Positions 31,479 through 39,077 of a stretch of 39,077 nt of DNA are shown in pieces; the stretch's first letter is position 1; every line of letters starts with the position of its first letter. This DNA comes from Aquabacterium soli. Lineage in GTDB: Bacteria; Pseudomonadota; Gammaproteobacteria; Burkholderiales; Burkholderiaceae_C. The translations under genes and the position numbers were made by a program. The stretch spans positions 1 through 39,077 of the forward strand of contig NZ_RSED01000027.1 of the NCBI RefSeq assembly GCF_003933735.1, given 5' to 3'. The notes beneath the pieces were generated by a model. That model ran no database searches and was not told where the DNA came from. It worked only from the letters and a program-made list of their open reading frames with translations.

Positions 31479-33361
31479 GCGTGGCGATGGCCAGGGCCAT
31501 GGCGCTTCTGGCGATCCTGGCCGGGCTGAGCGTCGTGCTCGGCGGCGTGATGCTTCCATTGACATGGCAGCCCGCAGCACGGGGCATCACGTGGATCCGT
31601 GCTGCCGACGTGACGCCCGGGGCCTGGGGGCCGGGCCGCGCCATGGATAGACGGGTGGCATCTCCAGCGCGCCTGCCCGATCCGTGGCGGATGTCGGGCC
31701 GCAGTGACACATGGACGTATCACATCGTTCTGCCGGACCAGGCAGGTGCAGATGCCCACAGCGATTCTTCACTCGCCACGACCCAGGGGCTCTGGATACC
31801 ACGGGCCAGCACGTTGGTGGCCATCTGGCTGGACGACCAGCTCATTGCAGGCATGGGCAGCGCCCACACCATCGCCGACAAGCCGTGGCTGCTCAGCCTG
31901 CCGCACACGCCCGAGCGTGCAAGGCCACGCCATGTCCACATCGTCGTCGCCGGACAGGGCGGCCGCGCCAGTGGACTGTCATCCATTGCCTACGGATCAT
32001 TGACCGAGCTCGAATCTCGTCACGAGGCGAGAGAAGCCCTGCTGATGGGCGGTGGCCTGTCGGTCTTCACGGCCACCTTGATCATGAGCCTGGGATCGGG
32101 GTGGGTCGCTTATCACCTCCGATCCAGGGCCGTCGGACTGTTCTCGTGCATCACCTTGCTCATGAGCCTTCGCGAAGCCTTGGTCTTCTGGGGAGCAGGG
32201 TGGTTTCCTGCGCAGGCCGGCGAGAGCATGGTCTACGCCAGTGCCGGGGCCGCCTTCCTGGTGTCGGGATTCTTGCTGTTGCGATACATCGATCGCCGGG
32301 CACCGCTGTGGCAAACGGGTTCCAAAGTCCTGCTGCTGGTGGTGCTGCCGGCCGTGGCCGCTTCGTTCCTGGAGGTGCCGGGGGGGCAAGAGGCCATGTG
32401 GCTCTGGTACTGCATGTCGCATGTGCTGGGCCTTTGGCCGACGGCCATCGTGGCCTGGGAGGTTCTGAAATCACCCTCTGCGAAACGCACGCTGATCCTG
32501 TTGTCGGCCGTGGGCGTGAGCGCTTGCACGCTTCTGGACGATTGGCACGCTTTCATCTCCAGCGCTCCTTCCAGCTATGAGTTCCTTCGGCTGGCCCCCG
32601 TCGCTTCCGTCAGCGCCTTGCTGTCCGTGGTGGTGACCACCTACATCCGCGTGTCCGGGGCCCTGGTGGCCGAGGAACGCTTCAAGGTGGATTTGCAGGT
32701 GGAGGTTGATCGACAGCGCCTGGAACTCGAGCGCCTGCACGCAGCAGTGCAGGAGAAGGCCAAGACGGAAGCCGCCTTCAGGGAGAGATCCCGCATTGCG
32801 CGGGATCTCCACGATGGCCTGGGCTCGCAACTGGTCCACATCCTGTCGGATGTGGAGGCCGACGACGTCGGGAAGGCCGACCTGGTCGCCGAACTCAAGG
32901 ATCTCCTTGATCAGTTGAGGCTGACGATGGATGCGCTCGACCCTGTGGCGAAGGACGTGATCGACCTTCTGGCGCAGATCAGGTATCGGCTCAGGGATCG
33001 GTGGCAACGCGCGGGCATCACGCTCACCTGGGCTGTGACGCCCCTCGCATCGGACAGGCGATTCACGCCCGAAGACCTCGCAAGCCTGCAGCGGATGCTC
33101 TACGAAATCTTCGCGAACATCGTCAAGCATGCCAAGGCCACCCACGTGACCGTCCGAACCTTCTCGGATGCAGCGCATGACGTCTGCGGAATAGCCATCA
33201 GTGATGACGGCATCGGGTTTGCTCCAGCCGCCGAGCACGCGGGGCGGGGCATGCACAACATCGCTTCCAGAGCAAGGGACATGGGTCTGTCGATGCAGGT
33301 CGACTCGGGACATGGCCGTGGTGCCAGGCTGAGCCTGAGCTGGCCTCTGCGGCAGTTGTGA
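31475..33361 (+). CDS. 7TM-type sensor histidine kinase (HisKA_3)
   Basis: A kinase of 628 residues from the ATG overlapping the regulator's TGA; an ATG at 31460 directly abuts AAGGAG and is less likely. The N-terminal membrane helix (about 8-28) is followed by an extracytoplasmic domain of about 150 residues. About seven hydrophobic helices between residues 185 and 395 then match the 7TMR-DISM layout (for example FTATLIMSLGSGWVAYHL, FLVSGFLLLRYI and SALLSVVVTTYI). A short coiled coil leads to the HisKA_3 dimerisation domain with phospho-acceptor His446 in SRIARDLHDGLGSQ. The ATPase domain has Asn548 in EIFANIVKHAK and DDGIGF plus GRGMHNI glycine boxes. DISM receptors usually sense carbohydrates or small ligands; the ligand here is unknown. 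Confidence 0.93.
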   Translation: MSVAMARAMALLAILAGLSVVLGGVMLPLTWQPAARGITWIRAADVTPGAWGPGRAMDRRVASPARLPDPWRMSGRSDTWTYHIVLPDQAGADAHSDSSLATTQGLWIPRASTLVAIWLDDQLIAGMGSAHTIADKPWLLSLPHTPERARPRHVHIVVAGQGGRASGLSSIAYGSLTELESRHEAREALLMGGGLSVFTATLIMSLGSGWVAYHLRSRAVGLFSCITLLMSLREALVFWGAGWFPAQAGESMVYASAGAAFLVSGFLLLRYIDRRAPLWQTGSKVLLLVVLPAVAASFLEVPGGQEAMWLWYCMSHVLGLWPTAIVAWEVLKSPSAKRTLILLSAVGVSACTLLDDWHAFISSAPSSYEFLRLAPVASVSALLSVVVTTYIRVSGALVAEERFKVDLQVEVDRQRLELERLHAAVQEKAKTEAAFRERSRIARDLHDGLGSQLVHILSDVEADDVGKADLVAELKDLLDQLRLTMDALDPVAKDVIDLLAQIRYRLRDRWQRAGITLTWAVTPLASDRRFTPEDLASLQRMLYEIFANIVKHAKATHVTVRTFSDAAHDVCGIAISDDGIGFAPAAEHAGRGMHNIASRARDMGLSMQVDSGHGRGARLSLSWPLRQL

Positions 33362-33525
33362 GGCCTTGAGCGGCCATGCGCGCATCGCATGCATGCGATC
33401 GAGATCGACCCGATGCGCAAGGTGCACGCCGTCGGCACCATGTGAAGCAGACGGCATGCAGGAGGGAACACAGTTTCCAACACGGCATGGCGTCGATCAG
33501 CAACCTTCAAGAAAGAGGATCAAAC

Positions 33526-34257
33526 ATGACCATCAAGCCGCTCAAGGCGCTGATGATCGCGGCAGTTGCCGCGGTCAGTTGCGCCGCCCAGGCCTCAGGA
33601 CCTGGCTATACCTTCACGGACGGTGGAGCCGTCCTGACCTTCACCAGCGACTCGCTCGCGGCGCTCAACACCGCAGGCGTCGGCGTCACTGCCACGGCAC
33701 CCGCCACATTCGACGGCGCCAAGATCACCATGACGTCCGATGATCCCCGGGTGATCTGGAACAGCAATTTCGACGTCACGTCGTTGACCGGCTTCGGCGG
33801 CTTCACCCTGACGTCGTCCACGACGAAAGGTGCCCAGGTGGTGTTGAGCAACATCTCGCTCGATACGGCCTCGGTGACGGTATACGCCGATGTGGTCACC
33901 TCTTCGTTCTCCAGCAACTTCGGCTCTTATCAAGGCAAGACGATTTCCAAGCTGGCCTTGTTCACTGGCACAGCCGCAGGCAGCACCAACATCCTGGCCT
34001 CGGGCGGCAATGTCAGCACGTCCATCGGGAACCTGAAGCTGACCGGCACGGCCATCCCCGAACTTGGCAATGCCCTGGGTGTTCCTACCTTCATTCAGCA
34101 GGCGCTGTTCCCGAGCATCAACTTCGGCACGATCGCGCTCAACGGCCAGTTCGCAGCCGTACCCAGTGTACCGGAGCCGTCCACCTTCGCCCTCATGGGC
34201 ATGGGCGTGGGCCTGATCGCCCTGGTGCAAGCCCGGCGCCGCCGGCTGACCCGTTGA
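33526..34257 (+). CDS. PEP-CTERM sorting domain protein (1)
   Basis: A 243-residue exported protein. A GAAAGAGGA ribosome-binding site six bases before the ATG supports the start. A signal peptide (about 1-24) is followed by a serine/threonine- and glycine-rich beta domain. The C-terminus is a PEP-CTERM sorting signal: VPEPSTFALMGMGVGLIALV followed by a basic tail (QARRRRLTR). Such proteins are processed by exosortase and are linked to exopolysaccharide and biofilm matrix; no exosortase is in the window. The segment LGVPTFIQQALFPSINFGTI aligns by eye with VQVPTFMVPVLKQLDFGTI of the next gene, so the two are paralogues. An intrinsic terminator follows. Confidence 0.92.
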   Translation: MTIKPLKALMIAAVAAVSCAAQASGPGYTFTDGGAVLTFTSDSLAALNTAGVGVTATAPATFDGAKITMTSDDPRVIWNSNFDVTSLTGFGGFTLTSSTTKGAQVVLSNISLDTASVTVYADVVTSSFSSNFGSYQGKTISKLALFTGTAAGSTNILASGGNVSTSIGNLKLTGTAIPELGNALGVPTFIQQALFPSINFGTIALNGQFAAVPSVPEPSTFALMGMGVGLIALVQARRRRLTR

Positions 34258-34297
34258 CCATCGCTCTTTGACTTTCCTGTTACTCCACTACTCTTTT

Positions 34298-34324
34298 CGG
34301 CCGCGTCCTGCGGCCGTTTTTTTT
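34298..34324 (+). terminator. Intrinsic terminator
   Basis: CGGCCGC (34298-34304), loop GTCCT and GCGGCCG (34310-34316) form a perfect 7-bp stem followed by eight T (34317-34324), 40 bases after the first PEP-CTERM gene and 11 before the second. The second gene may be expressed by read-through or from a promoter inside this gap. Confidence 0.92.
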
Positions 34325-34335
34325 AGAGGTGCCAT

Positions 34336-35082
34336 ATGGTTCGATACCTTTTCTCGGCTGCGGCCAGCGTTCTCGCTGCTGCCACGTTTCATGCCAGCGC
34401 GTGGTCCTCGCCGTTGACACTCAACACCTCCTGGCTGGATGCCAATGCGACGATGACGCTCAGCTCGACTGTGCTTCAGACATTGGCCGTCACTGGGATC
34501 CAAGTGTCTCCTGGCGGCAAGGCGAGCGCCATCAGCGACGGCGTCTTCAACCTCCCAGTATCCGAGGCCACGCTGGACATCAAGCTTCTGCCCCCCTCTC
34601 TGTCGATTCTGGAGGCCGAGGTCGCCGGTGTTTCTCTGGACTTCTTGAACACGCTCAACCAGTCGAAGGTCAGCCTTGCGAACCTGGCCATCGACTTCGG
34701 CAGCAAAATCGTGACAGGTGATGTCGTGACAGCGATGGGCTCGACCAGGGCGCCACTGCTCACATTCTCCGTGACGCAGCCCCTGACGTTCAACTTGAAG
34801 GGTGGTGTGTCTTTCCAACTGGGGCTGGGCAATCTGCACTTCACGGATGAAGGCGCTCAACGGTTCGCCGATGCGGTGCAGGTTCCGACATTCATGGTGC
34901 CCGTCCTGAAGCAACTCGACTTCGGCACGATCCAGACCACGGTGGTGCCCTGGTTCAGGAAGCCTGTCAGCGCGGTTCCCGAGCCGTCCACCAGCGCGCT
35001 GTGGATGGTTGGCGTCCTGGGCATGGTCCTCGCCCGGGCCGGGTCTCGCAAGTCCCGCAAAGGATTGGAAGGGGGCCTCTGA
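34336..35082 (+). CDS. PEP-CTERM sorting domain protein (2)
   Basis: A 248-residue exported protein and paralogue of the preceding one. Ribosome-binding sequence AGAGGT lies just before the ATG. Signal peptide about 1-24 (YLFSAAASVLAAATFHASA), then a beta-rich domain with several leucine/valine strands. The C-terminus is AVPEPSTSALWMVGVLGMVL followed by ARAGSRKSRKG, a PEP-CTERM signal with a longer tail than usual (about 17 residues after the membrane segment). Its stop codon overlaps the ATG of the outer-membrane protein (TGATG), so these two are translationally coupled and probably function together at the surface. Confidence 0.88.
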   Translation: MVRYLFSAAASVLAAATFHASAWSSPLTLNTSWLDANATMTLSSTVLQTLAVTGIQVSPGGKASAISDGVFNLPVSEATLDIKLLPPSLSILEAEVAGVSLDFLNTLNQSKVSLANLAIDFGSKIVTGDVVTAMGSTRAPLLTFSVTQPLTFNLKGGVSFQLGLGNLHFTDEGAQRFADAVQVPTFMVPVLKQLDFGTIQTTVVPWFRKPVSAVPEPSTSALWMVGVLGMVLARAGSRKSRKGLEGGL

Positions 35083-36134
35083 TGCGCATACCCAGGGATC
35101 TGGTGTTCTTCGGATTCGCTTGCTGGGCCGCCGCCGGCACATACGCTCAGACCTCCGTGGAGAAAGCCGATGAGTTGCAGCTGAAGCCTGCTCAAAACAT
35201 GTACTGGCGCATCGGGTACACCACCCTGAAGCCCAGCAACAAGAACGGCAACGCCACGGAACTCGGGCAGAGGGTCGTCAAGTACGGGGACGAATTCACG
35301 CCGGGCCTCGATCCTCAGTACGCGCAGGCACTTCAACTGTTGTCCAGCAGCATGGCGAGGGATCATCCATCTGATTATGAAAACCAAGGGCTGGGAATTC
35401 CTGACGGCGTGACGGTGAAAGCCAGGCAAGCCGGTGGGTTCACGGTCACGATGGGGCGCTACCTGGACGATGATCGACACTGGGCCATCGAAGCGTATGT
35501 CCTTGGCCAACCCTTTGATGTGTCTGCCCAAGGCGCTGGAAGGATTGGCGGCCAGGGAAGTGATGCAGTCAATCTTGGGAAGGTGCTGTCCACCAAGGCC
35601 CTGGGGCCCATTGCCTATGCGAAGTACATCGCCGGGAACAAGGACGCCTGGTTTCGGCCCTCCATTGGCATCGGCGGTTACTACTTCCTGTTCTTCGACA
35701 CGAATGCTTCGAAATCGCTGGAGGACTACGCTGGCGGGCGTACCAGCATCAGCATCAAGAACGCCTACGGCCCGGCCAGCTTCCTGGGTGCAGACATCAA
35801 GATGGGCGATGGTTGGACATTGAATGCGACGCTGGGCCACATCTGGTTGCGCACCCAGGCCAAGGCGGTGACCGACGCGGATCCGAGCCGCACGGCGCTG
35901 AGCCCCGCGCTGGTCCAGGCCGCACGTGACATTGGCCCCAACACACTCACGGCGATCGAGATCATCAACGGCACGAAGTTCAATACACAGAATCTGGTGC
36001 CGGGGGTTGCCGGCCAGCTTGCCGCCGCCCGCAGTGGTGACAATCAGTCGCCCAGTCTGGGCAGGTACACACGGTCTTTCGATGCCAAGCTGAATCCCTG
36101 GCTATTGACGGTGAGCGTCGGCCGCGATTTCTGA
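35082..36134 (+). CDS. OmpW-like outer-membrane protein
   Basis: A 350-residue protein with a signal peptide (FFGFACWAAAGTYA, cleavage after about residue 22) and amphipathic beta strands. The chain ends in aromatic Phe (LLTVSVGRDF), as expected for BamA-recognised outer-membrane barrels. Segments such as YWRIGYTTLKPS, LGPIAYAKYI, WFRPSIGIGGYYFLFFDT, FLGADIKMGDGWTLNATLGH and IWLRTQAKAV resemble OmpW-family strands, although OmpW itself is about 210 residues, so this one has long extra loops at about 40-105 and 275-335. It is coupled to the upstream PEP-CTERM gene. Convergent with the TetR gene, with 4 bases between. Confidence 0.8.
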   Translation: MRIPRDLVFFGFACWAAAGTYAQTSVEKADELQLKPAQNMYWRIGYTTLKPSNKNGNATELGQRVVKYGDEFTPGLDPQYAQALQLLSSSMARDHPSDYENQGLGIPDGVTVKARQAGGFTVTMGRYLDDDRHWAIEAYVLGQPFDVSAQGAGRIGGQGSDAVNLGKVLSTKALGPIAYAKYIAGNKDAWFRPSIGIGGYYFLFFDTNASKSLEDYAGGRTSISIKNAYGPASFLGADIKMGDGWTLNATLGHIWLRTQAKAVTDADPSRTALSPALVQAARDIGPNTLTAIEIINGTKFNTQNLVPGVAGQLAAARSGDNQSPSLGRYTRSFDAKLNPWLLTVSVGRDF

Positions 36135-36138
36135 TCCC

Positions 36139-36711
36139 TCAGTCACTGCCTGGCTTTGACTGGAGCAGCGCGTCCACCCGCTTGCGATTCGCCCGGAGGA
36201 TTTCGCGGCGCGTGGCCTCGGACTTGACCGAGCGAGCCAGGATGACGGCACCGACGCATTGGGCGATCACAGCCCAGGCGGCGTCCTGATCCTCGAGCTC
36301 TTCATTCCAGACGGCGTGCATTTCCTTGAGCCCGTCTTCGATGATGGATTTCACCTCGGCCGGAATGCGTGCCAATTCGGAGCCCAGGGCCGGGAGCACG
36401 CACCCAGCTTCCGGGTGCTGCGCGTGCGGGATGCTCAGGTAGGCCTTGGTGCGTTGGCTCATGGTCAAGCCCGCGTCCAGCGGCTGCGGCTTGAGCATCG
36501 ACAGGCTGTATTGCATCTCTTCCCGGATGACCTCCTGCAACAAGGCCTGCTTGGAGGGGAAGTGACTGTAGAACGCCCCCGGCGTCAAGCCGATGGCGGA
36601 CATCAGGGCTTCCACGCCCGTGGAATCGAACCCGCCCTTCTTGACCAGTGCACGGCTGCTGTCCAGCAGTTTGCGGCGTGTGTCTTCCTTGTGGCTTTTC
36701 GAGTAGCGCAT
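36139..36711 (-). CDS. TetR-family repressor
   Basis: A protein of 190 residues from the ATG at 36709-36711 (MRYSKSHKEDTRRKLLDSSR); the longer frame would begin inside the operator. The helix-turn-helix domain runs about 8-58 (LVKKGGFDSTGVEALMSAIG, LTPGAFYSHFPSKQALLQEV). The C-terminus is of the TetR_C_33/YdeS type seen in repressors of electrophile-responsive genes (HPEAGCVLPALGSELARIP, with a Cys that could be redox-sensitive). It is divergent from the ferredoxin-moaA operon, with a 24-base palindrome in between that is its probable operator. Confidence 0.91.
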   Translation of the reverse strand: MRYSKSHKEDTRRKLLDSSRALVKKGGFDSTGVEALMSAIGLTPGAFYSHFPSKQALLQEVIREEMQYSLSMLKPQPLDAGLTMSQRTKAYLSIPHAQHPEAGCVLPALGSELARIPAEVKSIIEDGLKEMHAVWNEELEDQDAAWAVIAQCVGAVILARSVKSEATRREILRANRKRVDALLQSKPGSD

Positions 36712-36752
36712 GCGGATCCTTGACAGAGGGGGGCATCGTAACATAGCATCCA

Positions 36753-36776
36753 TTTACTAAATGACCATTTTGTAAA
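36753..36776. promoter_or_regulatory. Palindromic TetR operator
   Basis: TTTACTAAATG (36753-36763), AC, then CATTTTGTAAA (36766-36776): near-perfect dyad symmetry over 24 bases with one internal T/T mismatch. It lies 41 bases before the TetR start and 54 before the ferredoxin start, so it can control both. Confidence 0.75.
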
Positions 36777-36830
36777 GAGGCGGCGTTGTGGCGTGCCCCC
36801 GTGGATGCCCATTGAGCCGAGGAGACATCA

Positions 36831-37169
36831 ATGACCTTTGTCGTGACAGACGCCTGCATTCAATGCAAATACACCGACTGCGTGGACGTATGCCCTGTGG
36901 ACTGCTTCATGGAGGGCCCCAACTTCCTGGTCATTGATCCCAGCGGCTGCATCGATTGCGCGGTGTGTGTTCCTGAATGCCCGGTGGAGGCCATCTATGC
37001 CGAGGAGGACCTTCCACCAGGCCAGGAACACTTCCTGGGGCTCAATGCAGAGATCGCCGCGGCAGGCCAGTGGCCAGTCATCAACCAGAGAAAAGACCCG
37101 TTGCCGGAGCATGCCCGGTTCAAGGACCAGAAGGACAAGCTCTACCTGCTGGATCGTCATGGGGCCTGA
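36831..37169 (+). CDS. fdxA: 7Fe-8S ferredoxin (FdxA type)
   Basis: A 112-residue ferredoxin with the FdxA/Azotobacter FdI cysteine pattern. By analogy Cys9, Cys17 and Cys50 bind a [3Fe-4S] cluster, and Cys21, Cys40, Cys43 and Cys46 a [4Fe-4S] cluster. The text [19 protein letters not shown] and [20 protein letters not shown] is diagnostic, and the C-terminal extension of about 55 residues is normal for the family. GAGGAG lies six bases before the ATG. The last 11 bases overlap the start of the MoaA-like gene, so the ferredoxin could feed electrons to that radical SAM enzyme or to the metal hydrolase downstream; that pairing is inferred. Confidence 0.95.
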   Translation: MTFVVTDACIQCKYTDCVDVCPVDCFMEGPNFLVIDPSGCIDCAVCVPECPVEAIYAEEDLPPGQEHFLGLNAEIAAAGQWPVINQRKDPLPEHARFKDQKDKLYLLDRHGA

Positions 37170-38175
37170 ACAAGGGGCTCGTGCATGGGCCGGGGCGGCG
37201 CAGCTGAAGGATGGCTTTGGCCGCGTCATCGACTACCTGCGCGTGTCCGTGACCGATCGCTGTGACATGCGTTGCAGCTACTGCATGCCGAAGGCGTTCA
37301 AGGGGTTTCAGGAGCCGGCCGCCTGGCTCAGCCACCAGGAGATGTGTCGCCTCGTGAGCCTGTTCGTCCGCCTGGGCATCAGCAAGGTTCGGCTCACCGG
37401 AGGAGAACCCTTGCTGCGCCGGAACCTGCCCGATCTGGTCCGAAGCATGTCCTCGCTGGCGGGCCTGGAAGACCTGTCGCTTTCGACCAATGGCGCTCAC
37501 CTGGTTGCTCACGCCCATGCCTTGAAGGCCGCCGGGTTGCACCGGCTGAACATCAGCCTGGACACATTGACGCCGGAGAGATTCCACGAGATCACCCACC
37601 GCGACTGCCTGGAGGATGTGCTGGCGGGCATCCAGCTGGCACGGCAACTGGGCTTTCGGATGGTCAAGATCAACATGGTGCTGCAGGCCGGTGTCAATGA
37701 CGATGAGGTCGACGACATGCTGCAGTTCGCGGTCAAGAATGGACTGGTGCTGCGCCTGATCGAAACCATGCCGGTCGGGCATGCGGATCTGGGAAAGACC
37801 GCTGTCGACGTGACGGCGATGGCCAGAAGGCTTGTCAAGAAGCATCACCTCATCCCGCACACCGAACCTGTCCGGACCGGCCCTGCGCAAAGTTGGCGCG
37901 TGCCGGGCAGTTCCGCCATGCTGGGCGTGATCACGCCCATGTCGCAGCACTTCTGCGCCGCGTGCAACAGGCTGAGGCTGGGGGTGGACGGGACGCTCTA
38001 CCCGTGCCTTGGCCACAACGACGCAACGCCGCTGGGCCGGATGGTGAGGAGCGGTGCGTCGGATGCCGATCTGGCGGACGCGATCCGGCTGGCGGTGGCC
38101 AACAAGCCCGAACGCCACGAGTTTCATGAAAGGCCGGAGCGGGTCGTGCGGTTCATGTCGGCCACGGGCGGCTGA
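37159..38175 (+). CDS. moaA: GTP 3',8-cyclase-like radical SAM enzyme (MoaA)
   Basis: A protein of 338 residues from the ATG that overlaps the fdxA stop by 11 bases. Cys35-x3-Cys39-x2-Cys42 ([15 protein letters not shown]) binds the SAM [4Fe-4S] cluster. [17 protein letters not shown] and [17 protein letters not shown] are typical. A second cluster site is Cys266-x2-Cys269-x13-Cys283 ([20 protein letters not shown]), and the chain ends in Gly-Gly, as true MoaA does. MoaA converts GTP to 3',8-cyclo-dihydro-GTP, the first step of molybdenum cofactor synthesis. No other moa/moe gene is nearby, and the fusion-like coupling to fdxA under a TetR site is unusual, so this may be a second, conditionally expressed MoaA. 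Confidence 0.92.
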   Translation: MGPEQGARAWAGAAQLKDGFGRVIDYLRVSVTDRCDMRCSYCMPKAFKGFQEPAAWLSHQEMCRLVSLFVRLGISKVRLTGGEPLLRRNLPDLVRSMSSLAGLEDLSLSTNGAHLVAHAHALKAAGLHRLNISLDTLTPERFHEITHRDCLEDVLAGIQLARQLGFRMVKINMVLQAGVNDDEVDDMLQFAVKNGLVLRLIETMPVGHADLGKTAVDVTAMARRLVKKHHLIPHTEPVRTGPAQSWRVPGSSAMLGVITPMSQHFCAACNRLRLGVDGTLYPCLGHNDATPLGRMVRSGASDADLADAIRLAVANKPERHEFHERPERVVRFMSATGG

Positions 38176-38319
38176 TGAGCACTCCCTCCAGTCGCGGGTC
38201 GTCGAGCATTCTCATCTCATGCGCCTCTCATGCAATTGGCATATGCGGCATGAACTTGGCGGCAAGGATCAATTGAAAGCCGCTGTAATCAAGTTGTTGA
38301 AGCACAAGGACGTCACACC

Positions 38320-39077
38320 ATGACCACTGACTTTGAAAGCGTCGAGATCAAGCCCCGTGAGCGGCTCGACTTCAAGCTGGACCAGGGATTGCCGCGCTTC
38401 TGGAATGGCGGTGATCCGTACAAGACACGCTTCTTCGACGCGATGTCCTTGACGTTCCCGATCGGTGAACGCTATTTCATCAGCACGGTCCGGGCCTACC
38501 GCGATGACATCAAGGATCCGAAGCTGGCCGCAGAGGTGAAGGACTTCATTCGCCAGGAGGCACAGCACGGCATGGTGCATGCTCAGTTCAATGACATGCT
38601 CGCCGAGCAGGGCATGGCGGTGCGCTGGACAGAGCGCTTTCTTGATCGCAAGTTCAAATGGCAGAGCCACCGTTGGTCCAAGGCGTTCAACCTGTCCTAC
38701 ACGGCGGCTGCAGAACACATGACGGCCATGATGTGCACCGCCTTTGTCCAGCGCCCGGACATATTCAAGAACGCTGATCAGCGCATGGCCGCCATCTATG
38801 CCTGGCATTCGATTGAAGAGATCGAACACAAGGCCGTGGCCTTCGACGTGTTGACCAAGGTCGCGAAGGCGAACTACTTCACGCGCATCGCAGGGCTGAT
38901 CTATTTCAGCATCGAGTACCCCATCGGCAACTGGTGGGGTGTGAACCAGATGCTGAAGGCCGATGGTTTTGGTGCATGGGCACGGGCCAAGATGCTGCTG
39001 AAAGGGGCCTGGTGGCTGTACAAGCCGGGCGGCGTGTTCATGCCGGTCCTGGGCTATTACCTGTCGTACTTCAAGCC
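38320..39077 (+). CDS. Predicted metal-dependent hydrolase, partial
   Basis: Open to the right edge of the window (252 complete codons, no stop). AAGGA nine bases before the ATG supports the start. The sequence matches the predicted metal-dependent hydrolase family (PF10118/COG3687), with a ferritin-like pattern of metal ligands: Glu50 in PIGERYF, Glu80-x2-His83 in RQEAQHGMVH, Glu132-His133 in AAAEHMTA and Glu166/Glu169-His170 in SIEEIEHKAVAFDV. Such a set suggests a di-iron or dimetal centre in a helical bundle. The real reaction of the family is not established. It follows moaA by 144 bases on the same strand and may use the FdxA ferredoxin for electrons; that is inference. Confidence 0.88.
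   Translation, partial: MTTDFESVEIKPRERLDFKLDQGLPRFWNGGDPYKTRFFDAMSLTFPIGERYFISTVRAYRDDIKDPKLAAEVKDFIRQEAQHGMVHAQFNDMLAEQGMAVRWTERFLDRKFKWQSHRWSKAFNLSYTAAAEHMTAMMCTAFVQRPDIFKNADQRMAAIYAWHSIEEIEHKAVAFDVLTKVAKANYFTRIAGLIYFSIEYPIGNWWGVNQMLKADGFGAWARAKMLLKGAWWLYKPGGVFMPVLGYYLSYFK

Noticed and set aside
1..39077. tRNA, rRNA, CRISPR arrays, riboswitches, replication origin
   Set aside because: I looked for cloverleaf-like ends, regular direct repeats and known conserved RNA cores and saw none that I could support.

Overview
The window looks like a high-GC betaproteobacterium, most likely Burkholderiales. This is an inference from the high GC and codon use of the right-hand two thirds, the PEP-CTERM proteins, the RND/TetR/SDR gene style and the IS3-family element, which reads like elements common in Comamonadaceae and relatives. 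I see no rRNA, tRNA, CRISPR array, integrase or plasmid replication gene.

Left third (1-18.4 kb): an accessory, island-like region of patchy base composition. It carries an orphan TPR-like protein, a secreted family I lipase without its usual foldase gene, a frameshifted hot-dog thioesterase, a leftward three-gene operon ending in an AlbA_2 (Schlafen-type) protein, a frameshifted small exported protein, a leftward HNH endonuclease behind a CoiA-like nuclease, and a decayed IS3-family element (9805-11116) with perfect 26-bp inverted repeats. Immediately right of the IS is a two-gene operon, a KAP-like P-loop ATPase (11303-13924) overlapping by 4 nt an 842-residue adenosine deaminase-like protein (13921-16449). 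Gene order, sizes and motifs match the RADAR anti-phage system (RdrA/RdrB). This is the most notable content of the window. A DUF2130 coiled-coil protein follows on the other strand.

Middle (18.6-30.7 kb): regulator/target modules, each with a TetR repressor and a readable operator. (i) TetR opposite a thioredoxin-reductase-like flavoprotein. (ii) TetR opposite an operon of an unknown protein, an SDR and a saccharopine-dehydrogenase-like reductase, with two TTGAATnnnATTCAA operators. (iii) TetR between an OprM-type outer-membrane channel and an adaptor/RND pump/SDR operon, with the same TGACCA-N10-TGGTCA operator in front of both arms, so a complete tripartite pump under one repressor.

Right part (30.7-39.1 kb): a NarL-type response regulator translationally coupled to a 7TM-type histidine kinase, two related PEP-CTERM surface proteins separated by a clear intrinsic terminator, an OmpW-like outer-membrane protein, a fourth TetR with a 24-bp palindromic operator, a 7Fe ferredoxin overlapping a complete MoaA-like radical SAM enzyme, and the start of a ferritin-like metal-dependent hydrolase that runs off the window. 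Several genes here (two SDRs, the reductase, ferredoxin, di-iron-like hydrolase, efflux pump, TetR regulators) look like lipid or hydrophobic-compound metabolism and stress response, but no substrate can be read from sequence.
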